From the NCBI GenBank assembly GCA_030549175.1, contig JAUKUA010000002.1, forward strand, positions 3,534,001 through 3,598,000: DNA of 64,000 bases, in the 5' to 3' direction. The stretch is from Lasiosphaeris hirsuta. Its lineage: Eukaryota; Ascomycota; Sordariomycetes; Sordariales; Lasiosphaeriaceae. Shown in pieces: positions 10,371 to 21,442 of the stretch (the stretch's first letter is position 1; every line of letters begins with the position of its first letter). The translations under genes and the position numbers were made by a program. The notes under the pieces were generated by a model. That model was not told the DNA's origin. It was given only the letters and a program-made list of their open reading frames with translations, and ran no database searches.

Positions 10371-11518
10371 GAGTAGGGTTGGTTGGCACGGCGAGTCTTG
10401 GTGGTTACGCAGTATGTAATGTGACTAAGGTTAGGCAGCTCTCGATATTGCAGTCCGTTTACCCTGTCCAACTCCAAAGAGGCTATCAACCTGTTGTGGT
10501 GGGATACCGGCTTGCCCGAACAGCTTTGTCAGGGAGCACATTTGAGTTCCAGAGAGCACGATTGCGTCGGTGCTTCTGTCGACCCTGTCGCGCAAGAATT
10601 TCGAGAAAATGAAAGACATTGTACCAAATGGGTGGGACACATGTCAGCCCTCGACCACTCCAACATCCCGTCCACAATTCTCAGATCTTGGACGCCCCCT
10701 GTAAATTCCAACCCTGTCACACGGCTATCTAGCGCTGACACATTTTTGTCAACCTGCTAGTGAGAAAGCCCAACGGGACGTGCGGGAGAATGCCATGGAC
10801 TAGAAAGCGAAGAAATGACTGGCGAGGGGGGGTTATACTTCCGGTCATCGGAGCCCGAGCCTCCTGGCAAGTCGGAAAGAGCAACGTATATCGGCATCCT
10901 AAGTCCTTGTTATGGAAGCCACTTGGGAGCGAATATGGGTAGCGATGCAACCTCTCTTCTTACCTTATCTTGTCGTTGGCAGAGACCAGTGGCCGAACAG
11001 CAACATCCAAGTTCCATTCGGGTGGCAGAGCCTCAAGTGGCCTGCGAAATATCCGCACGGACGTCAGCGGCCCACCCACTTCAAGCTCTCTGACCAATAG
11101 CGCAGCCCCTCGCATGCCTGTAGGTCTCACCTGGAAAGGAGCACATGCCAACGGCTCGTGAGCGCTGACCTCCAGCAGAGCAAAGCAGCAGAGCAACGAA
11201 GCTGCTGAGCCAGCCACAGGCATCAACCAAGACTCGGACCCTCAATCCCGTCGCAACAACGCCGCGCCTCTCCAGATCTCTGTATCCTTCTGTAGACAGG
11301 AGCATCCCTACATTGGCTGTATTTTCGAGCTTTCTTGTCGTCCTCCCTGACCCGAGTCGCAGAAATCCAAGGCCCATTGGGGGCCTGGCATGGGATCCAT
11401 CGGTTTGACTTGAACTTAAAGTACCTATAGTTGATGTATGCCCATCTACTGCCACGCGGCTTCCGCGACTTTTGCTAACTTGTTTGCCTCGTAGAATAAG
11501 CTTATTTCGAGTTTAACC
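10371..11518. other. Intergenic, 1.1 kb, no supported gene
   Basis: Only short frames without motifs. The right part is the upstream region of the coiled-coil gene. Confidence 0.45.
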
Positions 11519-13642
11519 ATGGCTACGAATTCCTCCTACCTCCCTCGACTGTCCTTCGGGCGCGTTGAAAGCCCGATCCTCCCGCTCCACAACCAACCAA
11601 ACCCATCGATCCGCAAGAAGCCCAGCGAATATGATATGTCTGAGCTCTCTCCCCGGCCCGACGACGCCTTTCTGAGCCCAAAAGCCATGCCTGCTCGAAA
11701 GCCATCCTCCCCGAGCCCTCGAAGCCCAGCCCTTTCGGCCGGGTTCAGTGACCAAGCAAGCCATGCCGGATCCGCATCAAAGTTGAAACCCCGGGTCCTG
11801 TTTGCCGGACCACCCCCTCCTATAGCCGACTCCCGAATACTATACCGAGACGAAGAAGAGAACCACAGTACCTCTCCCATTCGGAACCTTGAAGCCTCCA
11901 CCTTTGCCCGCAACATCAACAGCGTCATCTTTGACCGCGTTGTCCCGTCCCACACCAGGGACCAGGCCCAAGAATACGAGCCCGACACCGTGTGGCGGGG
12001 CCTGCAGCGCCGCGAGCGCGCCCTCCAAAAGGACCTCCAGCTCCTCCTCGACGCCCAGTCCACCGGCCTCGCCGCCAACCTCGACCCCTCCGCCGCCACA
12101 GCCCCTTCCAGCTCCCGATCCGATGCAAGCGACGCGGGCAGCAGCACCCCGACGGGAACCCTGTACACGGCCGCGTCCACGGCCGGCGGCACCAACCGCC
12201 GGTTAGGCCACATCGCCTTCGAAGAGCCCCTGCGCGCAACCCCCACGGGCGAGATCATACCAGTGCGGCAGCCACGCAAGAAACCCATGGGGCTGCGCGC
12301 GGCGAGGGCGGGGTTGGCGCGCAGCATCGCGCTGCTGGCCGACCTCAAGGCGGAGGAGGACGCCACGCTGGCGGCGGCGCTGAGCACGCGCAAGAAGGCG
12401 CTCGCGCAGCTGCGGAAGCTGGCTGCGCGGCGCGACGGGATTGCCGAGGAGCTGCGGGCGCTCGAGGGCGAGGAGGAGGAGCCGCTGACGCGAGAGCTGA
12501 GGGAGTTGAGGGAAGAGCATGGGGTGGTGGCCAGGGAGATTGCGGAGCTGGAGGAGCGGTTGGTTGGGCTGAGGAATCGGAGGCGGTGGTTGGATGGGAG
12601 GATCGAGGATGTGAGGAATCGGAGGGAGGCGGGGCTGAGTGGGTACAAGGGGGCGTTGAAGGAAGTCGAGGGGAGGGTGGAAGCGATACTGGCAAGGCCA
12701 CCGGTGAAGCCGCTGGACGTCGACGCCATTGCGGGCCCTCCACGAACCCAAGTTTACGAGGGAGACGATAGGGAGCAGACTGAGCAGGTAGTTGACCAGT
12801 CGCCGGGCGGCGCGGAGTTTCTACGTATGCGCCCAGAACGAAGGACCATCGAGATGGCAAAGGAGTGGTGGGAAAGTGAAGTGGCGATCCTCGAACGGCG
12901 CAAGGGTGAGGTTGACAAGGAGAGGTTTGCGCTAGAAGAGGGAGTAGAGGTGTGGAGGGCCGCCATCAAGATCATATCCGACTTTGAAGCTGGTCTCCGC
13001 AGGGAGATGAAGAGCAGCGGCGCGACAGATGGCAGCACCGAGGGCAAGGGCAAGGGAAACGTCTTAACACCGGGGCAGGCCATGTCCGCTCAACTTAGCA
13101 AGATGGGCGCTGTCATGAGTGAACTCGATGAGCTGCTCCGCATTGCCGAAGAGAAGGGTTGGAATCTTCTCATATGCGCCATCGGGGCCGAGCTGGCCGC
13201 GTTTAGAGAGGCCGAGGCCATGTTACGAGAGGCGCTTCGCGCTGCTGGCCTGGATATCGACGGCGATGATGATCACCACGACGACCATGACCACCGCGAG
13301 GACGATGATGACGACGACAAGGCTACGCCACAGGTGGGGAGGTCTGTGGCCAACATTAGGAGCTCACTGGATAATTTGAGGAGCTCGCTCGTCATGAGAT
13401 CGAGCGTTCTCCACTCGGGTAACGGCGGCATTGGCGGCGCTTCACCTACAAGCAATCACGACCTCCTTGAACTCCGCGAAGAAGAAGCTGAGGCACACGA
13501 AAGCGACAACGAGGTCCCCGCAGGCTTGCTAGTCGCCGCGCCCGAGGATCACGGAAGCCCAGTGCTGAGCCGGGATGATAGCCTGAGCGAGAACGAGGTC
13601 CCGCCGGAATTTCTGGCACAGCATCACGATGACCATGTCTAG
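11519..13642 (+). CDS. Long coiled-coil protein, possibly Atg28-like
   Basis: A single-exon frame of 707 residues starting in ACCATGGCTA. Residues 1-130 are disordered and Ser/Pro-rich with the phrase EYDMSELSPRP. A conserved-looking segment (TVWRGLQRRERALQKDLQLLLDAQSTGL) follows near 155-185. A long Ala/Glu/Arg/Leu coiled coil spans about 250-385, with further helices to about 580. Then comes an acidic His/Asp run (residues 582-600) and a tail with two copies of a (S)(D/E)NEVP..(F/L)L motif. The layout resembles proteins annotated as autophagy-related protein 28 in Sordariomycetes. That resemblance is from memory of the layout and is only tentative. The high GC and low complexity create long antisense frames, which I regard as shadows. 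Confidence 0.75.
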   Translation: MATNSSYLPRLSFGRVESPILPLHNQPNPSIRKKPSEYDMSELSPRPDDAFLSPKAMPARKPSSPSPRSPALSAGFSDQASHAGSASKLKPRVLFAGPPPPIADSRILYRDEEENHSTSPIRNLEASTFARNINSVIFDRVVPSHTRDQAQEYEPDTVWRGLQRRERALQKDLQLLLDAQSTGLAANLDPSAATAPSSSRSDASDAGSSTPTGTLYTAASTAGGTNRRLGHIAFEEPLRATPTGEIIPVRQPRKKPMGLRAARAGLARSIALLADLKAEEDATLAAALSTRKKALAQLRKLAARRDGIAEELRALEGEEEEPLTRELRELREEHGVVAREIAELEERLVGLRNRRRWLDGRIEDVRNRREAGLSGYKGALKEVEGRVEAILARPPVKPLDVDAIAGPPRTQVYEGDDREQTEQVVDQSPGGAEFLRMRPERRTIEMAKEWWESEVAILERRKGEVDKERFALEEGVEVWRAAIKIISDFEAGLRREMKSSGATDGSTEGKGKGNVLTPGQAMSAQLSKMGAVMSELDELLRIAEEKGWNLLICAIGAELAAFREAEAMLREALRAAGLDIDGDDDHHDDHDHREDDDDDDKATPQVGRSVANIRSSLDNLRSSLVMRSSVLHSGNGGIGGASPTSNHDLLELREEEAEAHESDNEVPAGLLVAAPEDHGSPVLSRDDSLSENEVPPEFLAQHHDDHV

Positions 13643-16600
13643 TAATCCGCCTATATGAAGTATTTATTATGCCCTTTGTTTTTTTCCCTCCTGTGGGCAG
13701 TCGTAGGTTTAGAGTTGGCAGTTGGAGTTTGGGTTGGATACATAATGAGCGTCACATCGGTAATCACAGGCTGATTCTTGGTTTGTCCGAGCGAGTGGGG
13801 AGGCACAGTAACCGTCTCGGTTTATGATGGTGGTTGCTATAGCGTGTTTGTCAAGTTGGATTTTGTCGGTCCAGAGGCAAGTCAACCCTTACCCGGCTGT
13901 TGTTGCTATTCATGGAAGAGTTGCCGCTCCCGGGAAGGTTACAAACATGTCAGAGCCATTCAAGCAATCTGCCTTGCATCCCGGGTCTTCTGTACACTGG
14001 TTCTATTGCTCCTTCGGCAAGACCCCGCATTGGGGAGATGGGCGGGTTGACGGGTGGTCGAGATGATGTACGCTTGCTTGGCGAGGCAGATCCCAAGGCG
14101 TTCCGCCCAAAGGATCGCGAACACATGGCAATCAAACTGCTATCTAGCCGGCTAGATAAGCCAAATGTCGACCCGGGCCGTTGTCGCTTGTCGCCGGAGA
14201 TTTCAACATTGAGGTCTGACACTTGCGCTGCGATGTCGCATCAGGTGCACTGTCGCGTCGATGCCAATCTCAAAGTCGGCCACATATGAGCAGCATCCTT
14301 CCCGCTCGACCTAAATAATTGTAAAGTATAATAAACATGCATTGCATCTGCGCATTGCATCTGCGTACCGGTTAACTCTTAACAGCACTAGCACCAAAAG
14401 TCTGAGAGTGAAATGCGACGGTGTTGGTTCTTTGAGGAATCCTTCTTTTTCTGGAACCACAAAATGGAAGGTGCTGTCCGTTGGTGCGACTAATACTTCA
14501 AAGTTGTTTGTGAGGTTTGACAAGTGCGATATTGATGAAAGGCGCTCCGCTCCTTCCCCGGATTCCTAGGAATTCAACCTGCATGGTAAATTAGCCCTGC
14601 CAATTCGGCCAGTGGCAGGTTCCCAGAAGGGACAATGCTCTCTTTCTCTCTCTTCCTTCTTCCTTGTGTGCCACATCCCGTCGGCGATTCGGGAGCTGGA
14701 CCTCATACTTCCCATCCTCATCCTACCTCCCCATGGTTATCATTTCCTTCTCCAACCCTTACCCGCTGCCCCTATGCGTGCCTCTTAAGACCCGTCTTGG
14801 TACCGCACCAGCTTCTTCCAAAGTTCCAAGGCAGACTCAGCGCCTCTTTCCGCCTGCCAAAAACTGCCGAAACCGACGCAGAGGTTCCAGCTTGGGACGA
14901 TGTGAGCTTCTCTGGTCCGTGGATCGCACGTCGATGCGAGATGAGACACCCAGCGACCCAGCTCTAGGCCACACCCTCGGGAGGTTGAATCGAGCCTCTG
15001 CCGTCCCCCAGAGACAGAACTGGCAAAGAGGGACACATTGCGTTCCTATCAAGTACCTGTCCTGCCATCTCCCCACCTCCCCATCGGAAGCGCCCGCTCT
15101 GCTAGCGCCGCGCTCGACCAACAGGTTTGCTTAGCCAGCAAATCCTGACTTGAACTAAGCCTGAGCTTGGGAGCAAGCGCCGGGGCCGGGCCTTTCAGGA
15201 CAGGATGGGCCCCGCCGGAGACGGGCTGCACCTGTCAACCTGTGCCAACCCGTTTTCAATGCCATTGATGTTTTGGTTCTTTGAATCTTCCGGTTAGCGA
15301 ATGCGCTGCCCAACCCTTGCGAGGGGCAAACCTAGCCTCTCAAAGAGGAAGAAGGATTCCAATCCTCCCCGCTTGTTGGAGATTAGTAGATTCAAGTGAA
15401 CTGCTCCAGGCAGTGCGAGATGATCCTCCCAGCGCTGCCGGGGCCAACTTGTCTTCGCCGACTCGGACTCGACTCGCAAGAAATGCTTGCGTCTCGCGTC
15501 ATCAACGAGAGAAGCATCGTTTCCTTCCGACTTATGTATCTCCACTTATGTATCGGTCCACATCAGTCATTATGTCATACGGAAATCCCCATTCTGTACT
15601 ATAAGAAGCTGCCAGTGCTTTTGTTGGCCGTCCTTGTCAGGGTGATCACGTCAGATTCGTATTGCTCCTTCAAATCTCGATGTTACCCGAGTAAAGGACC
15701 GTGCAGAGCGTCTCACTAGACAAAAAAACACGTTGCACATGCGCACACCGCTGTCATAAATTTCGTCAAAGTAAACATCAAGGGAAGGCAAGAAAGCCGA
15801 CATATCACCAAGCATGAATTGTTCTGAGCCTCCGGCAAGAAAATAACAAACCCCCCTCCCCCCCTCCCCCAAGGGCTGACAATACCTCGGGATGATTGTA
15901 TACGAGACCGCAAGGCTGTTTTTATGCACACTTGACATTCGAGTGCCGCCAGTCTGATGGCACTCGACCATCCGCAGGAGGAGGTTGTTTGGACTTATAT
16001 CACAGCCATTTAGCCCCCAACTTGACATACCGACGTTTCGTTGGAGTCAGCCCGTTTTATGCACCGTTAGGTTGGGCCGCACTGCTGGACACCTCATACT
16101 TTGTATAACTCTGGCTGTGGGATATTCCTAGTGCGGAAATCCCGTTGATGGGATTGGAGGGTAACGAGGTGCTTCGCCCCGTGGACACATAGTACCCTGC
16201 TCTTCGCTCCTGCCGTGTCAGGCACCACAAGTCCACGCAGGAGCATACGGGCATCACATGGCATTAGGGGCTTCCTTCTCGGCAGCGGCCGGCCTCGAAT
16301 GTGGCCTAGTAGCCAGCACCCTTGGTTGTCGTTACATTTGTAGGCTGCAGCAAAGTCCTTTTGTCGACCAAGGCTTCCACGAGCGGGCAATACTGATTGT
16401 TCTTTTTTATTCTCCGGCGCCTCATCGGCCGGCCATTTGCTTACCCTTTCTTAGCACTGCGGGGGACTTTGGACCTCTCGCGTCTTGGTCCAATTATTCG
16501 AGACCCGGGGGTGGCAGTGGCTATGTTGGAGTCCTAACCCCCCCGTGCCCCCTCTCTCCCCCCCCCCCCCCCCCGGCTCCCAACAGACCCTTGGGGTGAT

Positions 16601-17139
16601 CCTCCCTTTGACACTACTACTTAGAACAAGTCCGCCTGATGGAATTTTGTCTCGGTGACGGAATCCGAAAAATGGGCGTTGCGAAACAAAGGACACAGGG
16701 GTCTGAGACACTCCGCTTCCTTTTGATTGTGAGTTGCCAAATCGAGCCTCTATCATCTATTACACCGCGCGCCGCCCAACTCCGCGGGACTTGCCGGCGT
16801 CTCCAACTTACAATCGATATTGGTATCTGCGACTAATTTCAAATTCTTCCGTCACCTCCAGATCTCTCCTAATCCCCTCGGGCCCCTACCACGGGCATGA
16901 TTTGACGACTTACGATAGCCCACTTCCAGCCGTCGGGCCTTCTTACATCAGCCAGCCCGAGACAGGCAGTGCACTGCGCAGCCTTGACGGAGGGAGGGGT
17001 GGGATATAAGGCTAAGGCTGCCGTCTGCCGGGAACCCCCTATGCCCCTTTTTCGCATCTTCCCCATGAGGCTCTGCTGAAAAGGACCAAGAGGAGGGAGG
17101 ATAAGAAAGGATAAGCTAGGGTATGTTGACAAAACAACA
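13643..17139. other. Gene-poor stretch, 3.5 kb
   Basis: The largest stretch without a supported gene. It holds short frames only, a 13-bp direct repeat (GCATTGCATCTGC, twice near 14338-14362) and a C17 run at 16558-16574. The last ~250 bases are the promoter and leader of the Clr5-domain gene. A long non-coding transcript or large regulatory region is possible but nothing in the sequence proves it. Confidence 0.45.
16558..16574. repeat. Poly-C tract (C17)
   Basis: An uninterrupted run of 17 C residues following a CT-rich stretch. Its exact length is likely to be unreliable in any assembly. Confidence 0.9.
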
Positions 17140-19087
17140 ATGGCGCGATCGGACTCGGGACAGCAGCCGGCTGCTGCTGCTGCTGCAGCCGCAGGCTGGG
17201 TTATTGGCGACGAGTGGGAGCTGCACCGGCCCACGATCCAGGAGCTCTACCAGGCCCAGAAACTGGCGCTCAAGGAGGTGATGCGGATCATGGAGGAGAA
17301 GCATGGCTTTCGGGCGACGTAAGCATCTCTCTAGAATCGAACCCGGCCATGCAAAGTGGAAGCGTAGCGGGCCCCTCTGGCTGATGTGCTCACACACCTC
17401 CCCCCCCCCAAAATACAGACAGCGAATGTACAAGACACGGATAAAGTCGTGGGGCCTCGACAAGAACTTCAAGGAGTCCGAGGTGGTCGAGCTGTACCGG
17501 CTCAAGCGGGACCGGGACCGGGCGGGCAAGCCGTCGACCTACCTGATCCGGGGCCGCAAGGTCGACTGGGAGCGCGTTCAGAGCTACGTGCGGCGCAAGG
17601 GGCTCGACATCGCGCGGCTGCTCGACACGACGCCACCGTGCCCGGCCTCGGCGTGCGAGGTCTCGGCGCGGACACCTACCCCGGAGCGCTTCACCTCGCC
17701 CGCGTCGACGACGTCGTCACTGTCGTCGTACACCACCACCACCACCACCACCACCACCACCACCACGCCGTCCTCACCGGGCGGCGCTGTCGCGAGGACG
17801 CCCGCCTTCTTCCAGCCGCAGCCCGATCGGCTCCCTCGCCGGTCGAGCCTGGCGAGGTCGCCCGCGCCTCTCCCGTCGCCGATGTTGCTGCCCCCGCGGT
17901 CGCCGATGCTGCCATTGTTCCAGACGGCCGAGACGGTCGCCATGTTCCAGCAGTTCCTGACGCGCGTCTACGAGACGGTCATGTTCGAGGATGGGGACAG
18001 GGCGTGGGGCACGACGCAGTTCTGGCATAACAACACCAAGTCGCAGGAGTGGATCATGACAGTGCGAGTGAAGCTGGCGCTTTACCGGGACTACTTCAGC
18101 ACGGCTGCCGCCGCGGCCACCCCCCGCATCAGGCAGTTCTGCGCGCTCAACCGGGCGTTCGCCATCCTCGAGCCGCTCAGTGCCGGCGTCATCGGCACGC
18201 GCATGTTCTACCTAGTCAACTTCTTCCTGGCCTTTTCGTGCTCGACGGCCTCGGACATGGCCAGCGGCGGCGGCGGCGGCGACAGCAACCCGTTCGCGGC
18301 CACGGTCAGACAGCTGGTCGAGGCGGTGCAGTCCGGCGGGAGCGCGGTCCCGTCGATGCGGGCCGCCGACAACATGATGCTAGGCCGAGGCAGCCACCAC
18401 CACCACACCCACACCCACCACCACCACCACCACCACCACGGCCACAGCCAAGACACGATCATGTCAATACTACCGCCACCACTGCGGTTCCACGCCGAGG
18501 ACGGGACCCCCCTCGACTTTGGTGACTCGGCGCGGCGGTTTCTGGACACGGTACTGGGCGAGATGGTTAGTGTGATGACGAGGCAGCAGGGGGGGTGGAG
18601 GCTGCCTAGGGAGGCGGTGTTGCTGCTACGCGAGGATGAGGAGGGGTATCCGGTGGTCCCGGACGAGCTAAGGTATCCAGCTCCGACTACTAGTACTACT
18701 ACGTTTGCCGGTGGGCGCAGCAGCCCAACAAGTGGAGAAAATGTAGAGGATAAGCAGCGCGGGCAGACGTGCGCCGCCGTCGCCGAGGCGCTTGAGATGG
18801 GCGTTTGGCTTTTGGCGCGGCGTGACGAGGCGCGGGCGGAGGAGTGGTTCGCACGCGTGGCCGTGGCGGGGGTGGCGACAGGGGAAGGGGCCGGGCCGTC
18901 GGTGTCCGAGAGGGACACGAAGGTGCTGGAAAGCTTGGCGCGGTGTGCGAATTACCATTTGTCAAGGATTTGCAGCCGGAGGGGCGAAGGGCCGCGGGCG
19001 AGGGAGCACATGAAGCTCGCCGTGGTTGGGTCCCTGTTCTTTGATTCCTTCGTGGGGTGGGAGGAGGCTGAGTTTTTGTTTGCATGA
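17140..19087 (+). CDS. Clr5-domain protein
   Basis: Two exons (17140-17318 and 17419-19087; donor GTAAGC, acceptor TACAG) encode 615 residues. The Clr5 domain (PF14420) lies near residues 24-82, split by the intron. It runs DEWELHRPTIQELYQ, then VMRIMEEKHGF, then QRMYKTRIKSWGLDKN. This domain is fungus-specific, found in many probable regulators and named after Neurospora clr-5. A second segment (FKESEVVELYRLKRDRDRAGK..TYLIRGRKVDWERVQSYVRRKGL) often follows it. A (CAC)12 microsatellite encodes a Thr run, and a mixed His/Thr run lies at about residues 380-394. The remaining C-terminal 500 residues look helical and of unknown role. A nuclear regulatory role is a family-based guess. An Ala run near the N-terminus also varies easily. 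Confidence 0.88.
17731..17766 (+). repeat. (CAC)12 trinucleotide repeat in the Clr5 gene
   Basis: Twelve perfect CAC units, read in frame as ACC, giving a threonine run. A length change of whole units would keep the frame. Confidence 0.95.
18395..18439 (+). repeat. His-rich codon run in the Clr5 gene
   Basis: Fifteen codons, thirteen CAC and two ACC, encode a His tract broken by two Thr. Here the CAC motif is read in the His frame, whereas the repeat at 17731 is read in the Thr frame. Confidence 0.9.
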
Positions 19088-19309
19088 GCGGCTTGGAGCG
19101 GAATGCCTATATCTTTGATTCTCTGTTCGGCTGTCGATCCCGGCCTGCTTCGGACCATCCATGGACACTCGTAAACATTCGTTGAAATTTTCAACTAATG
19201 ACTTGAAAATGCTCTCTGGCATCGGGTGCCTTCTTAGCAGGCGTGCAACGATGAGAGACACTCCCTTTCGTGTTCCCCGCCCCGACGGTCAACACCATCA
19301 ACAATACAA

Positions 19310-19392
19310 GGGGGTGTGGCTCAGTTGGTAGAGCGTTCGCTTAGCAGCTTCTATACTGCGAAAGGTCCTGAGTTCGATTCTTAGCTCCTCCA
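19310..19392 (+). tRNA. tRNA-Ala (AGC) with a 10-nt intron
   Basis: The cloverleaf folds with acceptor GGGGGTG/CTCCTCC, D stem GCTC/GAGC around AGTTGGTA, anticodon stem TTCGC/GCGAA, T stem CTGAG/CTTAG around TTCGATT, and discriminator A. The anticodon loop reads TT-AGC-A, then a 10-nt intron (19347-19356) at the canonical place after position 37, then T. AGC reads alanine GCU. The acceptor stem has one T-T mismatch at 6:67 and the T stem one G-T pair, so the copy is slightly imperfect. An inverted second copy lies 484 bp downstream. Confidence 0.85.
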
Positions 19393-19876
19393 CTATTGGC
19401 TCCATTCATCAGGCTTAGGCTTGATGATTTGAATTTTGCCTTCTTTGTAGCTTTTTGGTGATGCTGTGGTGGAGTCGGGGAGAGAACTCGAGGTGAGTTG
19501 GCCCACTGCCATTTGAAACCCAAGGTGGAGCAACTAATTGTGGATGCTGAAGAGGTGAAGTGAGCAAAGCCGCTGAGTGAGCATAGGTATGCTTGTCAAT
19601 TTAATAAAAGGGTAACCCATACTTTTTAGTTTGACGCTCTTTATGAGGCTCTTCCTTGTTGTCAACTCCACCTGATCAACAAACTTAATCTCACACTCGA
19701 GCATGCCGATTATCCACTACGAGCCTAACCTATTAACTACACATCGTCTTTCTTGGCATATATCAATGGCCCTTTCACTCTAGGAATCCCTTGCTCCACT
19801 TTCTATGCCCTGGCACTAGGGCAGCGCAAGTGCAAAAATGAAATCCACAGATGAGCACCTGTGGAGAGACCAATTA
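19393..19876. other. Spacer between the inverted tRNA-Ala genes
   Basis: No gene seen. The flanks just 3' of both tRNA copies share a short similar sequence (CCACTATTGG versus CCATAATTGG), suggesting that the duplication extended beyond the tRNA itself. Confidence 0.4.
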
Positions 19877-19959
19877 TGGAGGAGCTAAGAATCGGACTCA
19901 GGACCTTTCGCAGTATGGAAGCCGCTAAGCGAACGCTCTACCAACTGAGCCACACCCCC
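19877..19959 (-). tRNA. tRNA-Ala (AGC), inverted second copy, possibly impaired
   Basis: The reverse complement matches the first copy at all but three of 83 positions and has the same stems, AGC anticodon and 10-nt intron. The differences are G instead of A at position 37, one base in the intron, and C instead of T at position 55 in the T loop (TCCGATT). T55 is nearly universal and is part of the internal B box, so transcription or folding may be weakened. It shares the 6:67 mismatch with the first copy. Confidence 0.75.
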
Positions 19960-20076
19960 GTATACCGTTTGATCTTGTAGAATTTCGAAACGGCTGACTT
20001 CAACGGTGGGCTCCATCTTCCGACTGCAACCTCCTCGGAGCAACCGGGGCCCTGGGGCTCACAAGCTATCAGACAG

Positions 20077-20986
20077 CTAAAAGATAGCCTCGCCCTCGGC
20101 AGCATCCACCCGGTCCCTTACGACTCTCCCAACCGCCTCCCCAATCTCCTCCTCCCCATCCAACAGATCCAACCAGGCATTCCCCACGCCCTCGCTCGCC
20201 AGCAGCGCATCTGCCACCCTCGCGACGCTCTCCCGGCTGACCTTGCCCCCGGACCCCTTCGTCTTGCCCAGCTCCACCGGACCCGCGGGGTCGAGCGAGA
20301 GGGTGCCGGGGCGCAGGTTGATGCCGACGAAGACCGGCCCACGCTGCTTGGACACCTCGTAGAGCACCTCGTCGGCCGCCAGCTTGGCCTCGTAGTAGTT
20401 GGACAGCACCGTCTGGTTGGTCTTCACCGAGGCCGCCCAGTCGGCCGCCGACCACCACGCCGGCTGCGTCCGTCGCGAGGCTAGGTACGACACCATCAAG
20501 AAGCGCGTCACCGAGGGAGTGGCGGCGGCGGCGCGGATGAAGTGGATCGCGGCGTCGCGGTCGATGGCGTAGGTCTAGTTTAGGTGAGCAAGGTGTCTCA
20601 GGGGGGTGGGGGAAAGGGGGGGAGGGGACGTACGCGTGCTGGGCCGCCTTTGCCGCCGGCGCCTGGTTGGGGGCTGGTCAGTTGTGGTTATGGGGTTGGT
20701 GGTGGTGAAAGGACTTGCCGGCGCTCCAGACAATATAGTCAGGGTTGACCTCGTCGATGATGGTTTTGGCTTGGGCTTCGCTCTTGACATCGTCGAGACT
20801 GCGGACGAGGACCTTCAGCGGCCCCTTTTCGCCCTGGATGTCATTCCCTAGCTTCTCGATGGCGGACACTTGGTCGGGGTTGCGGATGATGCTGGTGACG
20901 GCCCAGGCGCGGCGGAGGAGCAGGGGTGTGAGGAACTGGGCGATTTTACCGTGGCCGCCGAGAACGAGGACGTGGTGAGGAGCCAT
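20077..20986 (-). CDS. NAD(P)-binding atypical SDR / NmrA-like epimerase family protein
   Basis: Three exons (20986-20719, 20662-20634, 20574-20077) encode 264 residues. The start at 20986 gives MAPHHVLVLGGHGKIAQ, a Rossmann nucleotide-binding motif (GGxGxIA) directly at the N-terminus. An in-frame upstream ATG at 21130 would add an unconserved extension. IIRNPDQ is the usual residue set near the NADP-ribose phosphate. DYIVWSAG, GAGGKGGP and TYAIDRDAAIHF continue the fold, and YYEAKLAADE carries the YxxxK catalytic pair. The family comprises atypical short-chain dehydrogenases; substrate unknown, location probably cytosolic. Intron 1 has a GC donor (GCAAGT) with AG acceptor, and exon 2 is only 29 nt. 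Both are required to keep GAGGKGGP(A)RTYAIDRD continuous. Confidence 0.85.
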
Positions 20987-21442
20987 TTTGTCCAAAGTCT
21001 GGGGTGTCACTGGTCGCGTTGCTGTTGCCGGTATTTGGCGGATTCGTCTGAAATTCGGGTGCTTCGTCTGGTATATGAATGAGTTCCTGCCAATGCGTTG
21101 CATTCCAGTCACTGGCTCGATTCCGATCACATCATGTGTTGGTGTGGGGTTTTTCCTTGGGTCTTACAAATCCGCCATTGGCTATGACGTCGTCAGCACA
21201 GTGGATTGGACATTGCATTATCCTATTTTTCCTTAATAACCCGACGTGACTCTCTAGTTGATTATTAACATCCACGTCCGCATTCACGTCCTCCTCCTCA
21301 CCCTGATCCTCGCGTGCGCGGGAGGAAACGCCGCCTCGGCGAGCCACCTGTTTGGCGGGCGCTTGCCGCTGTACTCTGTCGGAAACTCGAGATCGTGGTT
21401 TCGTAATCAGGTATGCAATCGTCATCTTTGTCTCCACGTCAA
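20987..21442. other. Intergenic between SDR gene and P450 relic
   Basis: Upstream region of the SDR gene. No supported gene or RNA; short frames only. Confidence 0.4.

Noticed and set aside
11536..12729. 397-codon minus-strand frame and several others over the coiled-coil gene
   Set aside because: Ser/Arg/Pro-rich shadow of a GC-biased low-complexity gene; no motifs.
17386..18030. 214-codon frame overlapping the Clr5 gene in another phase
   Set aside because: Begins inside the intron and reads the Thr run as His; the Clr5 domain fixes the correct frame.
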